Positions 55,441 to 64,000 of a DNA stretch of 64,000 nucleotides are shown in pieces. The notes below the pieces were generated by a model, which did no database searches, had not been told where the DNA came from, and was given only the letters and a program-made list of their open reading frames with translations. The translations under genes and the position numbers were made by a program. Source of the DNA: Acidovorax sp. 1608163 (GTDB lineage Bacteria; Pseudomonadota; Gammaproteobacteria; Burkholderiales; Burkholderiaceae_C); assembly GCF_003669015.1 (NCBI RefSeq), contig NZ_CP033069.1:3172501-3236500 (forward strand). Reading direction: 5' to 3'. Every line of letters begins with the position of its first letter. Within the stretch, counting starts at the first letter, position 1.

Positions 55441-56606
55441 TAAAAAAGCACCACATCTGCCGGGGCCACCACCACCCGGTCGCGCCCGCTGGATTTGGCC
55501 TGGTACAAGGCCGCATCGGCACGGGCCAGCAGCAGCTCAAACGTGGCATCGCCCGCCTGCACGGCAGCCACCCCGATGCTGACGGTGCAGTGGGGGGCTG
55601 GGGCCTGGGGCGCAGCGCTGCGCACGGTGGCGGCCACCCGCTCGGCCACCACCTGGGCAGCGGCCAGATCGGTGCCCGGCATCAGCACCAGAAACTCTTC
55701 GCCCCCATAGCGCCCCAGCCTGTCTGCGCCGCGCAGAGCGGCACGCACCTGGGTGACCAAATCGCGCAGCACAGCATCCCCCACCAGGTGGCCGTGCGTG
55801 TCGTTGATTTGCTTGAAGTGGTCCACATCCAGCATGAACACCGCAAACGGCTGCTGGTAACGCTGCCAGCGCTGCATCTCCATGGCGGCCAGCTCCAGCA
55901 AAGCACGGCGCGCCAGCGCACCGGTCAGGCTGTCGTGCGTGGCCAGGTGCTCAAACTCTGAGCGCACCCGCTCGCTGGCCATCAGCAGCACCCCCACGCT
56001 GACGAGCAACACCGAAAAGCTGAAAGCCCCCAGGTAGGCCGTCTGCGCCAACGAGGGCGCAAAGCGGTCTGAATCCGCGCTGTCCAGCCACAGCGAAGAC
56101 ACGCCGCGCCCCACCAGCACCAGCACCTGGGCCGCCAGCACCCCGGCCGCCAGACGGCTGGAAAACCCCTGGCCGTGGCGCAACAGCAGGCGCACATGCA
56201 CCACGCACACCAGCGCCAAGGTGCTGGTGAACACCAGCACACGCAAACGGTAGTCGGGCTGCACCCACAAAAATACCGCCATGAGGGACAGCGCGCCTGC
56301 GGCCACCATGCCCCACCGCCGCCACGCCACGGGCTGGCCAAAAAAGCGCTGGCTGCCAAACAAAAAGAAGGCAAACCCCACCATCAGCAGCCCATTGCCT
56401 GCCAGCACCAACAACCAGTTGGGCAGCACGCCGCTGAGCACGAACAGCACGGTGGACGACGCACACAGCAGCGGCGCTAGCCCCCAATAGCGCAGGCCCC
56501 GGATGGACGCAGGAAAATTCGCGCGCACCCCGAGCAGCACCAAGCCCAGCACCACAGCCATGATGCCGGACATGGCAGCCAGCGAACGCAGATCGAGGGA
56601 AGGCAT
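55440..56606 (-). CDS. Membrane diguanylate cyclase (GGDEF)
   Basis: A 388-residue inner-membrane diguanylate cyclase. The first 210 residues contain about seven hydrophobic helices of a MHYT/7TM-like sensor without a recognised ligand site. GGDEF starts near residue 225: DSLTGALARRALLE, LDVDHFKQINDTHGH, active-site RYGGEEF. The inhibitory site RGAD is present five residues before the active site, so product inhibition should operate, in contrast to the PAS-GGDEF protein at 44.6 kb. The ATG at 56606 is used. Confidence 0.92.
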   Translation of the reverse strand: MPSLDLRSLAAMSGIMAVVLGLVLLGVRANFPASIRGLRYWGLAPLLCASSTVLFVLSGVLPNWLLVLAGNGLLMVGFAFFLFGSQRFFGQPVAWRRWGMVAAGALSLMAVFLWVQPDYRLRVLVFTSTLALVCVVHVRLLLRHGQGFSSRLAAGVLAAQVLVLVGRGVSSLWLDSADSDRFAPSLAQTAYLGAFSFSVLLVSVGVLLMASERVRSEFEHLATHDSLTGALARRALLELAAMEMQRWQRYQQPFAVFMLDVDHFKQINDTHGHLVGDAVLRDLVTQVRAALRGADRLGRYGGEEFLVLMPGTDLAAAQVVAERVAATVRSAAPQAPAPHCTVSIGVAAVQAGDATFELLLARADAALYQAKSSGRDRVVVAPADVVLF

Positions 56607-56769
56607 CAAGTCACACGGAGCACGAAGAGGCTGTGAGTTTATTCACTTTCTGTTACAGACAACACCCCATGGCAGAGCGGTCCCATGCGGGGACTTGGAG
56701 GTGGCGGTGCTCAAGTGCGTGCGCACCGCTTATGTGGCAAACAGGAAAGGCGGCCCGACGGCAGCGACT

Positions 56770-57942
56770 TCAAAGCGCCCGCTGCAGCTCCAGCCACGCT
56801 CGCAAGCGGCGCACACCCTCGACCAGGCGCGAGGGGTCTTTGGAGGCAAAGCACCAGCGCAACCAGCCCTGGGCCTCAGGGGCAAAGGCATCGCCCGGAG
56901 CCAGGCCCAGGCCAGCCTCGGCCACCAGGCGCTTGGCCACGGTCATGGAGTCGTCAAACCCTTCGAGTCGGAAAAACGCGTACATGCCGCCATGTGCCGC
57001 AGCCACCTGCACGCCGGGCACGGCGGCCAGCAGGGGCACCAGGGTGTCGCGGCAGGTTTTGAAATGCTCCACCACGCGGGGCGTGATCTCTTTGCGGTAG
57101 GCCAGCGCGGCCAGCGCCGCGCGCTGGGTGAACACACTGGCGCACGAGGTGTTGAATTCGATCAGCTTGCCCATGGCATCGACCAGCGCCTCGGGCAGCA
57201 CCAGCCAGCCCAGGCGCCAGCCGGTCATCAAAAAGCTTTTGGAAAAGCTGTGCGCCACCAGCAGGCGATCGTCGGGCGCGGCCACGTCCAGGAAGCTGGG
57301 CGCGCAGCCGTGGGCGGTGGGCTCGTAGTAGAGCTTTTCGTAGACCTCATCGGCCAAGATCCAGGTGCCGGTGCTGCGGCAATGCGCCAGGATTTGCTGC
57401 TGCTCGTCGCGCGTCAGCGTCCAGCCCGTGGGGTTGTTGGGTGCGTTGACGATGAGCAGCTTGGTGCGCGCCGTGATGGCGCCCAGCAGCGTGGGCAGGT
57501 CCAGCCCCCACGCGCCGCCCTGTGGCCGCAGTGGCACGCAGCGCACCTGCGCGCCCATGATGGTGGGCTGCGCCACCAGGTTGGGCCACACGGGCGTGAC
57601 GATGACGACCTCATCGCCCGCATCCACCAGCGCCTGCACCGCCAGCATCAACGCGCTGACCCCGCCCGAGGTGACCACGATGCGGCCTGCATCCACGCCT
57701 GCGGTGGGGTGCGACTCCCCCATGTATTGCGCCAGCGATTCGCGCAGCTCGGGCAGGCCGCAGTTCTGCGAATAGAAGGTTTCGCCGCTTTCCAGCGACT
57801 CGATGGCGGCGCGGCGGATCACGCCGGGGGTGACTTCATCGCTCTCGCCAAACCAGAAGGCCAGCACGTCTTTACGCCCCATGCCAGCGTTGGCGATTTC
57901 ACGGATTTTGGAAGCTTCCAGGTTGGCAATGACTTGGCGCAT
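56770..57942 (-). CDS. PLP-dependent class I/II aminotransferase
   Basis: A 390-residue fold-type I aminotransferase. MRQVIANLEASKIREIANAG, GESDEVTPGVIRRAAIESL, NAPNNPTGWTLTRDE and the PLP lysine in HSFSKSFLMTGWRLGW are the family motifs. It resembles aspartate/aromatic aminotransferase-like enzymes; the amino donor and acceptor cannot be stated. It is monocistronic and lies 163 bases upstream of the membrane diguanylate cyclase on the same strand. The start ATG is at 57942. Confidence 0.9.
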   Translation of the reverse strand: MRQVIANLEASKIREIANAGMGRKDVLAFWFGESDEVTPGVIRRAAIESLESGETFYSQNCGLPELRESLAQYMGESHPTAGVDAGRIVVTSGGVSALMLAVQALVDAGDEVVIVTPVWPNLVAQPTIMGAQVRCVPLRPQGGAWGLDLPTLLGAITARTKLLIVNAPNNPTGWTLTRDEQQQILAHCRSTGTWILADEVYEKLYYEPTAHGCAPSFLDVAAPDDRLLVAHSFSKSFLMTGWRLGWLVLPEALVDAMGKLIEFNTSCASVFTQRAALAALAYRKEITPRVVEHFKTCRDTLVPLLAAVPGVQVAAAHGGMYAFFRLEGFDDSMTVAKRLVAEAGLGLAPGDAFAPEAQGWLRWCFASKDPSRLVEGVRRLRAWLELQRAL

Positions 57943-58108
57943 GCAGCGGGGTCCTTCAGCGGTCGGCGGTGGGTGGATCAAGCGAGGCAAGGGCCCCAAT
58001 GTAATTCGGCTGAGGAGGCAGAAACCCATGTTGCCTCCTTTTCCCTTCTGTGCGGAGCAAAGGCACATGCCCTGGGAGCGTTCCGTCCTTGCGAAATATC
58101 GTCGTTCA

Positions 58109-58150
58109 CTATAAAAAAGATAGCTGATTGCGTTTCATAGACGGGCCTTA
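58109..58150 (+). repeat. Dispersed palindromic repeat, copy 7, shortened
   Basis: AAGATAGCTGATTGCG is the left half of the element, but the second arm AAGCGC is missing: the sequence passes through TTTCATAGACGGGCC to the IS target site. It abuts the IS element. Confidence 0.6.
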
Positions 58151-58158
58151 GAACCTGT

Positions 58159-58635
58159 TCAAGATCTTTTGAGCAGCAGAGCCAAGAATGCCAGATGGAC
58201 GAACTGCAAGCTGGTGTTCAGCAACCTCTCGCAGTTCTTCCACAACCGCCTGTTCTTCTCCAACCAGGCAAAGCTGCGCTCCACCACCCAACGCTGGGGC
58301 ATCACCTTGAACGTATGCAGTTCACTGCGCTTGGCGATCTGTGCCACGACGTGTCCGCCCAGAATGTCTTGGACGCCCTGGGCAAACGGCCGGCCCACAT
58401 AGCCGCTGTCACACAACAGGGCTTGCACCCGGCTCAAAGCAGGTTTGCAGCGCTGCAGTGCCTGCAAAGCCCCTTTGCGGTCCGTCACCTCTGCCGTCGT
58501 CACCGCAACGGCGTGCGGCAGCCCTAGCGTGTCCACTGCAATATGGCGCTTGATTCCCGAGACTTTCTTGCCCGCGTCATAGCCCTTGCTGCCCGCCGTT
58601 TCCGTGTTCTTCACGCTCTGCGCGTCCACGATCAA
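58159..58635 (-). CDS. IS5-family transposase, C-terminal frame (OrfB)
   Basis: A 158-residue frame with the DDE catalytic part of the transposase: the first Asp in LIVDAQSVKNTE, the second in LLCDSGYVGRPF, and the Glu in RWVVERSFAWLEKNRRLWKN. The same frame stays open upstream to a stop at the A7 run near 58690, and that section (VGAAREKLGRNASSTFLIVD) is also transposase-like, so the functional protein is an OrfA-OrfB fusion made by slippage there. Confidence 0.9.
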   Translation of the reverse strand: MIVDAQSVKNTETAGSKGYDAGKKVSGIKRHIAVDTLGLPHAVAVTTAEVTDRKGALQALQRCKPALSRVQALLCDSGYVGRPFAQGVQDILGGHVVAQIAKRSELHTFKVMPQRWVVERSFAWLEKNRRLWKNCERLLNTSLQFVHLAFLALLLKRS

Positions 58636-58951
58636 GAACGTGCTTGAGGCGTTGCGCCCCAGTTTCTCTCGGGCCGCGCCAACCTGATTTTTTTAAAGCC
58701 TGCTCCAGCAGGCTGCCTCCCTCACGCGGCTCGCTCCAGATGGCAAAGTACGCATGCACCGTGCGCCACTTGGGAAAGTCACTGGGCAACGCCCGCCACT
58801 GGCAACCGGTGCGCAGCAAATAGAGCACTGCGCAGAACACCTCATACAGATCAACACTGCGTGGGCGCGTACTCTTGCGGGCACTCTCCAGCAAGGCACG
58901 GATGGGTTCAAATTGCTCGGGGCTAATGTCGCTGGGGTACTTGGCTCTCAT
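58577..58951 (-). CDS. IS5-family transposase, N-terminal frame (OrfA)
   Basis: A 124-residue frame beginning MRAKYPSDISPEQFEPIRALLE, with VFCAVLYLLRTGCQWRALPSDFPKWRTVHAYFAIWSE, the DUF4096-type N-terminal region of IS5 transposases. After LLEQALKK it reaches a run of seven A (about 58690-58696) where loss of one A would fuse it directly to the OrfB frame. The last 30 residues in this frame are probably not part of the functional product. Confidence 0.88.
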   Translation of the reverse strand: MRAKYPSDISPEQFEPIRALLESARKSTRPRSVDLYEVFCAVLYLLRTGCQWRALPSDFPKWRTVHAYFAIWSEPREGGSLLEQALKKSGWRGPRETGAQRLKHVLDRGRAEREEHGNGGQQGL

Positions 58952-59029
58952 GGAGCACGCAGCTTAGCTTCAGTCACAGTCAGCCTGCTATCAGTACCTC
59001 ATCGGGAAAAGATTTTGAACAGGTTCTTA

Positions 59030-59386
59030 GACACAGATAGGAAAGACAGACAATCTTCTCGCGGCGAGACACTCCCGCCCCTGTGCGCGGCAGCAAACGC
59101 TCCCACTAAGGGCCACCAGGTCGCGCTAAGACACCGCAGCATGAAGACGCGAGGTGAAAAGGCACCGCAAGGCGATCGAAGATGAACGATGCGTAACTGG
59201 AGCGAGTACGGTCCAGGTAGCCAATCAAGCCTCCTTGTGAAACAATCATTTGACAATTCAACCGTGGCTTTGCAAGACGCCTCATGCGCATCAGCCTTCA
59301 GCTTGATATGGCAGAGAGACACAGGCACAGCGCCGCTTTCCCAACCCTCACAGCCCTTTTTTGGCGCGTTCAAACACCACAACTTT
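59030..59386. other. Gap between IS element and secreted orphan
   Basis: A 357-bp stretch that follows the IS target duplication. I see no gene, dyad or promoter that I can support. It is lower in GC than its surroundings near 59215-59260. Confidence 0.4.
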
Positions 59387-60220
59387 ATGTTCAAAGCCCG
59401 TCACTCGATTGCAGTTCTCCTTGCCGCAAGCGCCGCCTTGCTCGCACCGATCACGGCACAGGCTCTCCAGCCAGATTCGGGCATGTGGGCCGTCAATGGA
59501 GAGGTCACCGGCAAGCCAGGGCGTGGCCTGCAAATTGATGCTCAGGGCGGGCGCAATCTGATCGTGACGTACTTTGGCTATCGAGAAGATGGCTCGTCCA
59601 TGTTCCTGCAGGCCAGCGGCCCCCGGCAGGACGACGGCACATTCACCGCTGAACTGGTCGAGTTCCAGGGAGGAAAAGCGCTGGGTGCCCCTGCCAGGGA
59701 TGGCCAGGTGCGCAAAGTGGTCGGCAATATCGCCATTGCCTTTGACAGCGCCACGACGGCCAGCGTGACATTTCCCGGCGAAGCACCGGCAAGAATGACG
59801 CGGTTTCAATACGAAGACCACACGGCCCGCTTCAACCGCGAGGGGCGCTATGCCATCTCCTATGCCTTGGCCACCTTCGGCAGTCTGATGCCCGCCACCG
59901 TGAACTTCAAACTGGAGAACGGCAACTTCTACATGAGTCGGTACAACGGTGATCTGGAAACCTGTGAATACTCAGGGCGCTATCAACCCGCTGGCCGAGG
60001 CATCAAGGCCGAGGGCACTTTTGCTTGCAAACAGGCCAGTTCGTCTTCATCGGGCACGTTCTGGACTGAAGAGATGGAGGTGGATGAACAGCTCTCGTAC
60101 AAGGCCGTGATCTGGAAACAGACTCAGGGGAGCTCCATCAATCCTTCGGCCGAATACCACTACGGACTGTGCCAAGCACCCTTTGTCTTCGTGACCCCTT
60201 CTCGCTGCACCAAGCCATAG
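59387..60220 (+). CDS. Hypothetical exported protein
   Basis: A 277-residue protein I do not recognise. The signal peptide (ARHSIAVLLAASAALLAPITAQA, cleavage near residue 27) is clear. The mature part has the pattern of a beta-rich fold: PDSGMWAVNGEVTGKPGRGLQID, NLIVTYFGYREDGSSMFLQASG, then repeated blocks with alternating hydrophobic residues, and four cysteines (LETCEYSG, TFACKQAS, GLCQAPF, SRCTKP) that could make two disulfides. The start is the ATG at 59387, with the frame open upstream. It stands alone beside an IS element. Confidence 0.75.
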   Translation: MFKARHSIAVLLAASAALLAPITAQALQPDSGMWAVNGEVTGKPGRGLQIDAQGGRNLIVTYFGYREDGSSMFLQASGPRQDDGTFTAELVEFQGGKALGAPARDGQVRKVVGNIAIAFDSATTASVTFPGEAPARMTRFQYEDHTARFNREGRYAISYALATFGSLMPATVNFKLENGNFYMSRYNGDLETCEYSGRYQPAGRGIKAEGTFACKQASSSSSGTFWTEEMEVDEQLSYKAVIWKQTQGSSINPSAEYHYGLCQAPFVFVTPSRCTKP

Positions 60221-60275
60221 CGCCCAGGGGGTATCCCAATGGCACACAAGGCGGCCTCGGCCGCCTCGTTCCCAC

Positions 60276-61343
60276 TCACCCCTCAAACTGCGGATGCAGC
60301 TGCCGGATGCGGTTCATCGCCATCGCCGCTGCCGCCGTGCGCGTCTCCACGCCCAGCTTGGCGAACACGCGCTCCAGGTGCTTTTTGACGGTGGCGGGGC
60401 TGGCCCCCAGGATGTCGCCAATGTCGCGGTTGATCTTGCCCTTGACCACCCAGTACAGCACCTCAGCCTCGCGGGCGGTGAGCTTGAAGGACAGGCTCAT
60501 GGATTCGATGATTTTTGCATCGGACACCTCGCGCATCACGATCAGCCAGTCGCCGCCGCCCGCGCTGTCGCCCGCCTGCTGGTGCAGGCGGAAGGTGAGG
60601 CGGCGGGCGCCCTGCTCTACCGCCAGGCGCGGTGGCTCGGCCAGCGATGCGGCCAGCAGCTCGGCGGCGTTGTCGGCCAGCACATGGCGGCGCAGCCAGG
60701 CCTGCACGGGCTCGGGCGCCCACTGACCGTAAGCGGTCGGTGCGCCATCGGGCCCCACTTCTCCAAAGTAGCTTTGCAGCAGCTCCCGCGCCAGCGGGGT
60801 TTGCCACACGATGCGCCCATCGGCAGCGCGCACGGTGATGCTGGCATAGCCAAAGGCGTCGAGCGCGTTGCGGGCCTCGCGGGCCTGGCGGGCGTCTTGC
60901 CGGGCCTTGCGGGCGGCGCCCAGGTGCACCTGCATGCGGGCCATCACCTCGCGGGGCTTGATGGGTTTGGTGACGTAGTCGATGCCCCCTGCCTCCAGCG
61001 CGGCCACCAGGTGCTCGGTCTCGGTCAGGCCGGTCATGAAGATGATGGGGATGTGTGCTGTGGCGGGCGATGCTTTGAGGCGCCGGGCGACTTCAAAGCC
61101 GTCCATGCCGGGCATCATGGCGTCGAGCAGCACGATGTCGGGCAGGGCCTGTGCGGCACGCTGCAGCGCAGCTTCACCATGCATGGCCACCAGCACGGTG
61201 TAGCCCGATTCGTCGAGTGCGTCGTGCAGAACGGCCAGGTTGTCGGGCACGTCGTCCACGATGAGCACGACATCGCTGTCGGTGCGGTCAAGCATGCCTG
61301 TTGGGGTCACGGGGGCGGTGGATGCGGGGGAAGGCGCATTCAT
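60276..61343 (-). CDS. LuxR-type response regulator with middle PAS-like domain
   Basis: A 355-residue response regulator. The receiver domain spans about residues 25-140: VVLIVDDVPDNLAVLHDALD, phospho-acceptor Asp in DIVLLDAMMPGMDG (near residue 74), and KPI lysine near 124. A short coiled helix (RKARQDARQAREARNALD) leads to a PAS-like middle region, then a LuxR-type helix-turn-helix (LTAREAEVLYWVVKGKINRDI ... TVKKHLERVFAKLGV). Its ATG overlaps by four bases the stop of the kinase gene as restored, so it is the cognate regulator of that kinase. Confidence 0.93.
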   Translation of the reverse strand: MNAPSPASTAPVTPTGMLDRTDSDVVLIVDDVPDNLAVLHDALDESGYTVLVAMHGEAALQRAAQALPDIVLLDAMMPGMDGFEVARRLKASPATAHIPIIFMTGLTETEHLVAALEAGGIDYVTKPIKPREVMARMQVHLGAARKARQDARQAREARNALDAFGYASITVRAADGRIVWQTPLARELLQSYFGEVGPDGAPTAYGQWAPEPVQAWLRRHVLADNAAELLAASLAEPPRLAVEQGARRLTFRLHQQAGDSAGGGDWLIVMREVSDAKIIESMSLSFKLTAREAEVLYWVVKGKINRDIGDILGASPATVKKHLERVFAKLGVETRTAAAAMAMNRIRQLHPQFEG

Positions 61344-64000
61344 GGTGGGGTGTGCTCCAGGATCTGGCCCATGGCATCGAATTGGAATTGCTGCGCCAAT
61401 TGCCGCATGTGCAGCACAAAGGGCGCGTGCTCGGGGTGCTGGCGCTCGATATCGGCCAGGGCATTCAAGATGCCCCGGTAGTAGCCCAAGGATACCGACT
61501 GGGCCAGGTCGCCCAACAAGGCTGCGGGGGGACAGGCGATGGCCGCCCCGGGGCCGCAGCAGGCGCCACCACCGGGGCCGCGTCAACGGACTGCGGGGCG
61601 GTGGCGGAGACAGGGGCAGGCAACGTTGCGGGCTGTGGTGCAGCCGCGGGCGCCTCCAGCCACACCAGCTCCAGCCGGCGCTCCAGCCAGTCCAGCAGCT
61701 CTGTGTGGCGCACGGGCTTGACGATGAAGTCTTCAGGGCGGATGCCTGCGTCGTTCTCCAGCGTCTTGTCAAACGCGTTGGCCGACACCACGGCGATGCA
61801 GGCGCCTTCCCTGTCCGTGCCGCCCTCGCCACCCACCGCAGCCTCTGCAGCCCCTTCAGCCCAGCCCTGCGCGCGGATGCGGCGAATGGTCTCCCACCCG
61901 TCAATGCCGGGCATGGCCAGGTCCATGAAGATGGCGTGGGGCCGGTAGCCGGTGGCCAGCAGGTCCAGCGCATCGTGGCCGCTGGCGGCCTGGCGCAGCT
62001 CAAAGCCCAAGGGCTCCAGCAACTGGCGCAGCAGCTCGCGGTCGGGCTCTTCGTTGTCTACCACCAGAATGCGGCGGCGCTCGCCCACGTAGCCGGTGCG
62101 GGCCCTGGCGGGGCGCGGCAAGGCAGCCGCCCCGGCCTTGCCCAGGGCGTCGGCATGCACCTCGGGCAAAAAGAGTTTGACGTGAAAGACCGAGCCCACG
62201 CCGGGCTGGCTGGTCACCGTCAGCTCGCCGCCCATCAGCGCGGTGAGCATCTTGGCAATGGTCAGGCCCAGCCCGGCGCCGGGGGCCCCCGTGGCGCTGG
62301 CCCCGGCCGCCGAGCCCCCTCGGGTGAAGGGCTCAAAAATGCGCTCGATCTCTTGCGGCGTCAGCCCCGGCCCGGTGTCTTGCACGTCGATGCGGGCCAT
62401 CTCGCGGGCGTAGCGCACCCGCAGCGTGACGGTGCCGCGCGCGGTGAACTTGATGGCGTTGCCCAGCAGGTTGATGAGGATTTGCCGCAGGCGCTTGTCG
62501 TCGGCCCGCACCACCTCGGGGATCACGCCCTGCACATCGAACTGAAACGCCAGCCCCTTGGCTGCGGCCTGCAGCTCGAACAGGCCCGCCATTTCGTGCA
62601 GGCCATCGGCAAAGCGCATGGGGGCGACATCGAGCGTGAGCTTGCCCGACTCGATGCGGGCGATGTCCAGCGTGCCCTCGATGAGCGAGAGCAGATGCTC
62701 GCCGCCGCGCCGGATGACGTGCACCGCCTGCTTGCGGTGCGCGGGCACGGCGGGGTCCTCGCCCATGAGCTGCGCATAGCCCAGGATGGAGTTGAGCGGT
62801 GTGCGGATCTCGTGGCTGATGGCGCTGATGTAGCGGCTCTTGGCCTGGTTGGCCTGGTCGGCCAGGGCGCGTGCATCTTCGGCCTGCTGGCGCGCTTGCT
62901 CGGCCACACTGCGGGCGGTTTGCAGGGCCTCGTCGGTCTGGCGGTGCAGTTCAATTTCGCGCACCAGCAGACCCGTTTGGCGGTTCGATTCCTCTTGCGC
63001 CACCTGGCGGCTTTTGTGCGCCAGCACCAGCCACCAGGCCACGATGCCCGAGATGACCAGCAGCGCGAGGTACGCCTTGAGCAAGCCTGAGCGCAAGGCC
63101 ACCTCGGGCGCGGCCAGCACATCGGTGTCCGTCATGGCCTGGGCAATGGTGTTGAGCTCCTGGTGGTACAGCAGCCCCATCACGGCGGCCAGCAGCGGGG
63201 CAATCACCAGCATCAGCAGCAAAAAGTGCCCCAGGCCCGTGTCCAGGTAGCGCCACACCGCCCGCGGCAGCACCCAGCGCAACGCGGCAGACCATTGCAC
63301 CGCCATGCTGGCGTGGGGCTTGCACAGGTCGCCACAGCGCGCATCCAGCGTGCAGCACAGCGAGCAGATCGCGCCCCGGTAGGCGGGGCACTGGGCCATG
63401 TCGGGGGCTTCGTATTCGCGCTCGCACACCACGCAGCGCTGCACCGCCAAGCGCTGGTAGCTGCCCAGATCGGCCACCGTATCGCTGGCCCTTGTCCCGG
63501 GCACCGGGCCGTGCATGGGCACGGCCACCGGCTCGCTTTGGCGGGCAATGTAGTACTTGCCGCCCGTGGCCCAGGCAATGAGCGGCGCGGTGACAAAAGC
63601 CACGGCCATCGCAATCACCGCTGAGAACGCCTGCGGCAGCGGGCCAAACAGCCCCAGGTGCGCGCTGATGGAGACGACAGATGCCAGCGCCATCGCCCCC
63701 ACGCCCACCGGGTTGATGTCGTACAGGTGCGCACGCTTGAACTCGATGCCCTTGGGCGACAGGCCCAGCGGCTTGTTGATGACGAGGTCGGCCACCACCG
63801 ACATGATCCAGGCGATGGCGATGTTGGAGTACAGCCCCAGCACCTCGCCCATGGCTCGGAACACGTTCATCTCCATCAGCATGAAGGCGATGAGCGTGTT
63901 GAACACCACCCACACCACCCGCCCCGGATGGCTGTGCGTGAGGCGCGAGAAGAAGTTGGACCACGCGAGCGACCCGGCGTAGGCATTGGTCACATTGATC
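61340..64000 (-). CDS. Permease-like hybrid sensor histidine kinase, partial at the window edge, with a one-base frameshift near its 3-prime end
   Basis: The reading frame enters from beyond 64000, so the N-terminus is missing. The visible 840-residue part starts with about four membrane segments (TNAYAGSLAWSNFFSRLTHSHPG, LYSNIAIAWIMSVVADLVIN) that resemble the end of NCS1-type purine/cytosine permeases. A cysteine-rich stretch (CVVCEREYEA, CSLCCTLDARCGDLC) and two more helices follow. Then come the kinase domains: H-box SAISHEIRTPLNSILGYAQLM, N-box LINLLGNAIKFTA, G-boxes DTGPGLTP and GLGLTIAKML, and a receiver domain with Asp in IFMDLAMPGIDG. As written the frame ends at 61465. One extra base in the G6 run at 61526-61531 restores a 60-residue tail ending at 61340, with an ATGA overlap to the regulator gene. 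Confidence 0.82.

Larger units (their letters stand above)
58151..59026 (-). mobile_element. IS5-family insertion sequence, 876 bp
   Basis: Terminal inverted repeats GAACCTGTTCAAGATCTTTT (58151-58170) and AAAAGATTTTGAACAGGTTC (59007-59026) agree at 19 of 20 positions. The element is flanked by a 3-bp direct repeat TTA (58148-58150 and 59027-59029), the usual IS5 target duplication. It carries two overlapping frames encoding one DDE transposase after frameshifting, typical of the IS427-like group. All parts appear intact, so it may be active. Confidence 0.92.

Noticed and set aside
61240..63090. 616-codon plus-strand open frame opposite the two-component genes
   Set aside because: It crosses two minus-strand genes with clear catalytic motifs and has shadow composition.

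Overview
The window is about 64 kb of GC-rich, densely coded chromosome from a Comamonadaceae-type betaproteobacterium, most like Acidovorax. This rests on gene content (NADP-malic enzyme with a phosphotransacetylase-like tail, Burkholderiales-type porin, urt urea transporter, FCD-type GntR regulators) and on a short dispersed repeat with the core ATAGCTGCTNGCGCTT...AAGCGCTAGAGGC, which I recall from this family. I see no rRNA, tRNA, CRISPR array, phage or plasmid genes. One IS5-family insertion sequence is present.

Layout. 0.1-8.5 kb: malic enzyme, an HDOD protein, a nitrate/taurine-type ABC importer, a small secreted protein and a patatin-like lipoprotein. 8.5-16.2 kb (minus strand): an eight-gene operon joining a polar-amino-acid-type ABC importer to four sugar-acid enzymes (L-galactonate-type dehydrogenase, tagaturonate reductase-like protein, altronate dehydratase, KDG kinase); an FCD-GntR regulator, broken by one base, lies upstream beside FCD-type operators. 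17.3-24.5 kb: a second GntR and a tetronate (L-threonate/D-erythronate) operon, permease-ltnD-otnK-otnC-hydrolase-otnI, containing an exported alpha/beta hydrolase. 24.6-27.1 kb: ureD without other urease genes, bracketed by two dispersed repeats, then a porin. 27.2-35.9 kb: mixed housekeeping genes, a degenerate nucleotide-cyclase/PilZ protein, and a phosphoesterase / lipid kinase (frameshifted) / PAP2 group. 35.9-42.7 kb: urtABCDE, with an 862-bp inverted-repeat island between urtD and urtE. 43.0-45.7 kb: a repeat-rich orphan protein and a PAS-GGDEF protein. 46.3-54.1 kb: a pyroglutamate operon (DUF969, DUF979, pcp, pxpA, fused pxpB-pxpC, biotin carboxylase-BCCP) with a divergent GntR. 54.1-60.2 kb: a 2-oxoglutarate dioxygenase-like protein, a membrane protein, a membrane diguanylate cyclase, an aminotransferase, the IS element and a secreted orphan. 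60.3-64 kb: a two-component pair whose kinase is the end of a purine/cytosine-permease-like transporter fused to a hybrid histidine kinase; it runs off the window edge.

Most of the window serves uptake and use of small polar carbon and nitrogen sources: sugar acids, tetronates, urea and pyroglutamate, each with its own transporter and usually a GntR-type regulator.

Two themes deserve attention. First, dispersed repeats shape the region: seven copies are visible, and one has become the in-frame linker of the PxpB-PxpC fusion. Second, three conserved genes (GntR, lipid kinase, hybrid kinase) each appear to lack one base in a C/G run of five or six, which suggests sequencing error more than gene decay and should be checked before calling them pseudogenes.
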